NCBI GenBank assembly: GCA_029747015.1 | Contig: JAKOGI010000122.1 | Span: 1-64,000, forward strand | From: Carnegiea gigantea | Taxonomy: Eukaryota; Streptophyta; Magnoliopsida; Caryophyllales; Cactaceae | Reading direction: 5' to 3' | Length of the DNA: 64,000 nt | Part shown: positions 58,041 to 64,000 of the stretch, in pieces | How positions within the stretch are numbered: position 1 is the stretch's first letter | How the letters are laid out: every line of letters starts with the position of its first letter | Translations under genes and position numbers: made by a program | The notes under the pieces: model-generated | The model's database searches: none | What the model was told of the DNA's origin: nothing | The model's input: the letters and a program-made list of their open reading frames with translations, nothing else

Positions 58041-59743
58041 CTCTCCCTCCTAAAATAATTTTGTCCTCGAAATTGTAAACTTAAGTTCGGTCCTTCCTAA
58101 AATGTACGCACACAAACCAAGATCTGCACGGTATGTTTCCAAAAAGGATTCATTTTGCAATCACTACTTCTTTTAAATCGAAAGAAAAAAGCTTATGGTA
58201 TCCAGTCTCCTCCTCGCCAATCCTCTTCAAACGTCTATTCACTCTATTAGGCGCCGAGGGCAAATCACATTGAAGATGGGCAACTGAGTTGGCATGGAAA
58301 CCATACTGGGCTTGTTTTAAAAAAAAAAAATGAACATAGATCATCGAATGTCTAGACTCAATTCGCATAGTAGACGGCAACTCCATACATATGCACCTAT
58401 GGGTGGGCATCTAGACGTGTGACAACTGAGACAATATACTAGTGGTCTCATTCTAAAACATAAATTCAAGTCACCTTTGGAATCACAATAGTTAACTCAG
58501 AGATTTCTATAACACATTAGAACAACAAGAATGTCACATAGCACCACATAGTGTCATTTAAGCATAATACCATCACATAGCATTGTATAGTATCAGTAAT
58601 TTAGTATTCTCAAGTCTAGGATTCCTAAGCAACATGAAAACGTCTAATAAGCATATAGTAAGCAATTACAAAACGGAAGCATATGTGACCGACATTTCTA
58701 TGTTTTTATATCAATTCCGAATAACTTTTAAACATTTCATTCATGGCAATTTAGACAGGGCATGCTAAAAGTCATATGAAGGAGTTAACTTAATCAGGTT
58801 CATTCAAAGGCATGAAGATATTAGGTCAATCTAAGGTTAAATCATTTACTAGAAGGTTACCACGTTACACTAAGGTAGCAGAGATACCAATTACGCCATA
58901 TTGGCAATGAAAGAACTTGAAGTAGCATTCAAGATCACATTAACATCACGTAGGGTTAACATCAAAGCATTGAAGATCAAGAATCATGAATAACATGAAC
59001 TGGCATAATCATGTCGATAAGAACAACTTGGAGAAAAGGTGCTAATGTAGAAATGCAAGTTGATGACTTTGATGGTGGGGAGGCTATTCCTAAGGTCACT
59101 ACTTTGAACTGGCTGTCTCTTAAGTTATAGATTCGTATGAATGAATGGTTATGCTCCTAGACGAGTCCTTGACCTATGGCTTATGGGCCTACATGCTTTC
59201 GCAGCATTACTCTGATCAATCAAATAAGGGCTAGGATATACGAATGCAGGTTTCTAGGGTCGTCTCATCATGCTTCAAATACAAGCGCATGCAGTTACTT
59301 AGCTATACATGGAATCATAGAAGTCACGGAATGCAGCAATGAGTCGGTAGTCATGTCATGCTGTGAATTATAAAACTTGTATTATCTAAATGACCAAGTC
59401 ATACACTAAAGCAACTTAAGTCAAGCAAACACCAAGAAGTGCAACAACTTATTCACAAAACACAAAACTAGTCATGACCTAATTCCTATAGTGCATCAAT
59501 GACCGCGCACAATAGATGTGAATGTTCGAATATGTGATGACATGACCCTGAATGCTCTACCATGCTACTTTCTTACACATGAGATACATATATCTATGGA
59601 TGTGATTCATGTAAATATAGCTTTATTGTTATCTAGTCACGCATCACATACATCGGGTTCAACTAATCCAACTATAACTGTATAACACGAGAAAACAGTA
59701 TTGAAGGGCTGTAAATGATGATCCAAGAATCATGTCATAAAAC
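58041..59743 (-). other. Polypurine tract and internal 3' region of the 3.6-kb-LTR element
   Basis: Plus-strand CTCTCCCTCCTAAAATAA and TTTTGTCCTCGAAATT next to the LTR are the complement of the GAGGACAAAA...GGAGGGAGAG arrangement before chromovirus 3' LTRs. The remaining 1.6 kb holds no recognisable integrase or polymerase motif. It is interrupted at 59,748 by the solo LTR; the rest of the element probably lies right of the window. Confidence 0.55.
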
Positions 59744-61149
59744 TAACTTGTAACACCCCCGACCTCACGTAGGTCGCGTTACACGCCACAGTCTTTTCCT
59801 GGGGAAAGACTGTTAAGGCAACTTGCTTAAACCTATTTGGAACCTAACCTATTGAGACTTAATATTTAAAACTTAATCCACTATAACATAATTGGGTCTT
59901 GATAATTTTCTGGGACAAAATGGGCAGAGTTTCCCCTAAAAACTGACCGTTTCCCAGGCTTAAAGCCTTACATAAAGATCCCTAAAATGCTAAAGTATAA
60001 AAGAACACCTAAACTCAACGGCTACATGCCGAAGTCCACAACTCTACGGGCCACACGCCCGGAGTATACAGAGCCTTTCTAATTTTCATAAACCTTACAA
60101 AAAGATAAATAATTACATAACCTTACAAACATAATCAATATTACATAGTCACGTCATAATCAAACCAAGCAAGTCCATCCTTGTTGCACTCCACGCGTCA
60201 GTCACATACCTGTGGATCTAGGAAAAGGGGGAAAAGTAATGGGAATGAGCAACCACCGCTCAGTGAGTAAACCCTCACTCCCAAAACATACTTAAAATAC
60301 ATATTAACTTACGAAAGTCTTTCGTAATTCATTTTAGTTGAAGAGCTTTTACATAATACATCATATTCGAACCATAAACCAAGTGAAGGAATAGTCATAC
60401 CAAAAGGCTTAACTTTTGAAGAACCCGTAATGCATTGACCTAACATAATAAAGTTACGTAAACCCCAAAACATAGCATAAAAGGGGTTTTACACATAAGT
60501 TTCTCTTACCGAAAATCATACATAGTAACTTATTTACGTAAATGAGGAGACTAGACTCTTAGAGGTACTTTGTTACTGCCATCCCGAGTCGGCCAAACTC
60601 GAGCGGCAACATACGCCTATCCGGACAGACATCATACTATGCTGAGACATAATTTTCATACTTAGACTTCAGGCGGGAATAAAACTACCATCCATGAATC
60701 TATCATAATGTGACATATGTGATGTCAGGCGGGAACTAAGCCACCATCCCTGGGTCTCAGACTTAAGCTTAAAGTTTCCAGAGTAGCTCCTCCACGTATA
60801 CATAGACATAAACATAACCATTCGTACACATACAAACTTGTACTGATTTATATATATGTCTTAGGAACTTATAACATTCATACACATACATACTTAGTAG
60901 ACAAACATGCTTATACGTATTCATATGTAGGTTTTATGAACTTAAAACAAGAAAACATAATTTTCTTACGACTTTAGCTTTAGGCAAACAACAAGAAAGG
61001 CCTCTTAAAAATATGGTGAGTATACTAACTCACGATTCAAAACTTGGCAGTTACTAGCGTGCACTTGAAAGCTAGGATTCGTAAATAATCACCTTCAGTT
61101 GCCCTTTTTACGCTCATTATAATCTTTCAAATGCAAAAGGATGAACATG

Positions 61150-62035
61150 ATACAAGCCAAGTTTACTAACTCATAAATCGATTTCGTGAATAGTTTAAAA
61201 GCTTTTCATAATCGAAATAAATTTGCTAACGTGTAAACTAACTTCGTAAAATACGTTTACGAATTCGAAAACGACTTCGTCTCAAACTTAAAGGCTTCGT
61301 ATAAACGTAATTAGTTTGCTAAATCGTAAAACGATTTTGTTTTCGACTTAAAAGCTTCTTAATAACGTAATACGTTTGTTAGTTTGTAAAACGTCTTCGT
61401 TTTAAACATGCAAGCTTCTTAGAAACAAAATAAGATTTGTTAGCACGTAAATCGACTTCATAAATAACTTAAAGACTTCTCATAATGTAAATTGTTTACT
61501 AAATCGTAAAACGACATAGTTTCTAACTTAAATGCTTCGTGTAAATATAAAACGACTGCTAACTCATAAAACTACTTCATTTTTAGCTAAAAGCTTCTTT
61601 TAAATGCAATATGTCTGCTAAATCGTAAATCGAAACTTGTTTGAAACATAACGTGTTTAGTTAATCCTTAATTCAACTAAGTTCGAAGCTTAAAAGCTTC
61701 TCATAAACGTTATAAGTCTATTAACACATAAATTGACTTCCTTTGAAACTTCAAAGCTTCTTAAAAACATAATAAGCTTGTTAAGTCGTAAAACGATTTC
61801 GTTTCTAACTTAAGACTTCGTTTCTAACTTAAGAAACTTCTTATAGACATAAAACGTTTGCTAATTTGTAAAACGACTTCATTTTTGACTTAAAAGTTTC
61901 GTATAAATATAATACGTTTATTAACTTGTAAAACGACTTCTCTTTAAACTTAAAAGTTTCTTATAGACGTAACACGTTTACTAAATCGTAAAACGACTTC
62001 ATTTTTAACTAAAAGGCTCTTTTACGAGGCAAACA
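61150..62035. repeat. 60-bp-period tandem array in the solo LTR
   Basis: About 13 degenerate copies of a unit containing GCTAAATCGTAAAACGACTT and ACTTAAAAGCTTC. The AAGCTTC-type landmark falls near 61,291, 61,351, 61,412, 61,471, 61,532, 61,592, 61,691, 61,753, 61,835, 61,895, 61,955 and 62,015, mostly 60 bp apart. Each unit has a TCGTAAAACGA inverted motif. Confidence 0.85.
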
Positions 62036-63263
62036 TCTCTTCATAAAATTTTATGTAAATGCTCCTTGAAGCCTAACGGTTTTACCAGCTCTTGACTTGA
62101 AACTTCATACAAACTCAAAAATCTATCTTGAGGCCAACTTAGGAAGTAGTGGGTTTTCAAACGCATTAACCCTAGACTAGGTAACCCAAGTTTGTTCGAA
62201 TGAAATAGTTAGTATTTGTAAACTTCTAAAACTAGGCTTGAATGTACACCATAATAATAAAGACTTCTTTTACCTTTAAACCACCCTCTTGTATCTCGAA
62301 CGATCTACAACAATTGCAGTTAATATCAAACGTGGGCTCCCTCCTCACACAACACTGACCACAAGATCCTCGAATCACTCAATAGTTCCACCTCAAAACC
62401 ATCCTACTACCAAACTCGGCTCAGTATCACAATAATTCCATCGTTTAGTTCACAAACCAACATTCACAGGCATAGCATTTCTATGTAATTACCACAAACA
62501 AAATATAAACATATCCAAACTGATCAAGCAATAAACTTTAAACATAATTCAGTTTGCTCCACAATTACCTTAATCACCCAATTAGCGTCCTATGGATATA
62601 ACATTCACCTGCACCCCCTTTCAGAACAAAATTTAGGCATAATAAAACTGAACTAACAGTAACTTTATGTCGTAATTTGCTCGTTTCTCAATTCTCCAAA
62701 CTGATCGATTAGTAGCTACGCACCAACTCAACATGCGATAGCCCCAAATCAGCACTCATATGAGTAATCGTTAAACCATATTAAGGCCTAACTAGCAGCG
62801 TTGATTGCTCAGGAATTCATGCATCACATTCGTGGGTTACCTGGTTCACATATGCGCTTACGAATTGCTACTACATACCCAGTTTCACATACAATTTAAT
62901 TGCTTAAACTTAATTTCATAAACATTATACGTAATCTCTTATAACTCAAAATCAAAGACTGAAAATCCAAATTACCCACACATGCAGTCGAATCAAACGA
63001 CAATAATCCAATTCTACCAACTAGTAAACTAACTCATATTACCATAATTCAAAATCCATAAAATAGAGGGGAATTAAGAGTTTACCCACCTCGAATCCAA
63101 ACTATAAGCGTGCAAATTAGCTAGATTGAAGCTAAATTTCGAACTCCACGCACCCAGAAAATCGGCTACCTTCGCGAGAGGTTCGAACACCACCAAACCA
63201 AAAACCCTAACTCAATTTTTCTGAGAAATTAAACACAATTAGGAAGAATCTAGGTCAAGAATG

Positions 63264-63274
63264 CAATTTATAGA
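63264..63274 (-). promoter_or_regulatory. TATA box of the solo LTR
   Basis: The minus strand reads TCTATAAATTG, followed downstream by a leader-like stretch with GTTAGGGTTTTTGG. GC-rich sequence at 63,330-63,460 lies upstream of it. Probable LTR promoter directed leftward. Confidence 0.5.
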
Positions 63275-64000
63275 TGAAGGAGGAGTTCGAAATCACCTTG
63301 CATGCATCGAATTGAACCGGGCATTGGCTCTGCTCCGGCCGAAATCAGCCCAACCGTGGCTGATTTTCGGCCAGTGACGCCGTAGCGTGACGTTCGGCAG
63401 CGAGGGTGGGTCGACTGGGCTCAAGGCCGACGGCCGGCTCCGGCGTGCGTGGCAGAGAAGCGAAGGAGGAGATGAGGAATAGGGGAGAGCAGAGCAAAGA
63501 ACGAGAAGAAGAAGAAGAAAGAAAGAGGAGAGAGAGGGGGGGTCGGGGTTTCACATGTGAACCCCCCCTTTTTCCTTTTTTTTGTTTTAATTCTAACCTA
63601 CTAACCCCACACGACTATAGCCTACTCATTATTCCTCAAGTTCCCGAGCCTTTAATCCTAAACCGAAGTCCTAAATGTAATCACAGGTCAGCTTACCCAC
63701 CCCCGAATATATTTGGAATCGATTTAGTAAATTACAGAACTATTACCAAGGTTCAACAATCTGAACGTATTTGGGAATTGCTTTTGTTGAAGTTTCAAGG
63801 AATCGAAGGCTTGCCTTGCCACACAACTTTAGGAAATTTATTTTTGGGATCTAAAGTTGAATAGATCAATAACTTGGGCGATATGGCAATTGTAGGTTGG
63901 CGGATATTAAAATAAAATTTTCCAACACAACAGGCATAATATTTGATAAGCAAGTACGAAAAAAATGCGGGTCTCATATAACTACATAAATCAAATCGTT

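Larger units (their letters stand above)
59749..63978 (-). mobile_element. Solo LTR, 4,230 bp, chromovirus-like, TSD taact
   Basis: The plus-strand left end TGTAACACCCCC and right end GGGTCTCATA form an LTR whose minus-strand start has changed from TG to TA. The 5-bp duplication taact is perfect at 59,744-59,748 and 63,979-63,983. No primer site lies left and no polypurine tract right, so it is a solo LTR, not half of an element. It is related to the LTR at 54,464 but clearly diverged, and is inserted in that element's internal region. Confidence 0.8.

Noticed and set aside
61150..62035. CRISPR-like regular array
   Set aside because: Units are contiguous and degenerate without unique spacers, in a plant LTR; a tandem repeat is the right call.
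63406..63864. 152-codon plus-strand frame
   Set aside because: Lies within the solo LTR, antisense to its predicted leader; Arg/Glu-rich low complexity.
54464..63978. A single chromovirus with 3' LTR at left and 5' LTR at right
   Set aside because: No primer site next to 59,749, no similarity of flanks, marked LTR divergence and a perfect taact duplication around the right LTR alone.

Overview
This window looks like a repeat-dominated, gene-poor segment of an angiosperm (probably eudicot) nuclear genome. I infer this from plant LTR retrotransposons primed by initiator tRNA-Met, Mutator-, hAT- and PIF/Harbinger-type DNA transposons, an endogenous caulimovirus-like pararetrovirus, and no long uninterrupted open reading frame. 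I found no intact host gene, rRNA, CRISPR array or convincing functional tRNA. Every recognisable coding stretch is a broken transposon or viral gene. All identifications were made by eye; family names are inferences unless a structural signature is cited.

1-25,608: a head-to-tail array of a non-coding unit of about 2.3-2.4 kb, with about eight diverged copies. It is interrupted by a 2.1-kb MULE-like element with a perfect 10-bp target duplication (849-2947), a 1.58-kb solo LTR with a perfect 5-bp duplication (10,875-12,454), a truncated gypsy LTR (13,469-13,860) and a gag-only gypsy element (15,727-19,094). The insertions give a relative history: gypsy LTR insertion, then duplication of a block carrying it, then the solo-LTR insertion. 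A minus-strand gypsy-type LTR (25,609-26,860) ends the array.

25,609-30,530: the 3' end of that minus-strand element, a T-rich tract, then unassigned sequence with an 89-bp imperfect hairpin and a tRNA-like SINE head.

30,531-48,230: one endogenous pararetrovirus (plus strand) split into three pieces. In order: primer site, coat-protein region with zinc knuckle and movement-protein-like region (30,531-about 33,470); reverse transcriptase C-terminus and RNase H, then a last reading frame (about 40,340-41,702); the rest of that frame, a TATA promoter and a poly(A) signal (47,394-about 48,230). The first gap holds a 5'-truncated Tat/Athila-type gypsy element (about 33,590-40,325) that carries a hAT element (37,770-38,827). 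The second gap is a 5.7-kb MULE with 120-bp terminal inverted repeats and a broken mudrA-like transposase gene (41,703-47,393).

48,230-54,463: low-complexity and small-element territory, including a 1.5-kb TAA-rich block bracketed by CCACTC-rich minisatellite, GGGTC-type element fragments and a PIF/Harbinger-like MITE. 54,464-64,000: a minus-strand chromovirus-like LTR of 3.6 kb with its polypurine tract. Its internal region is interrupted by a 4.2-kb solo LTR of a related family (59,749-63,978, TSD taact) that contains a 60-bp-period tandem array.
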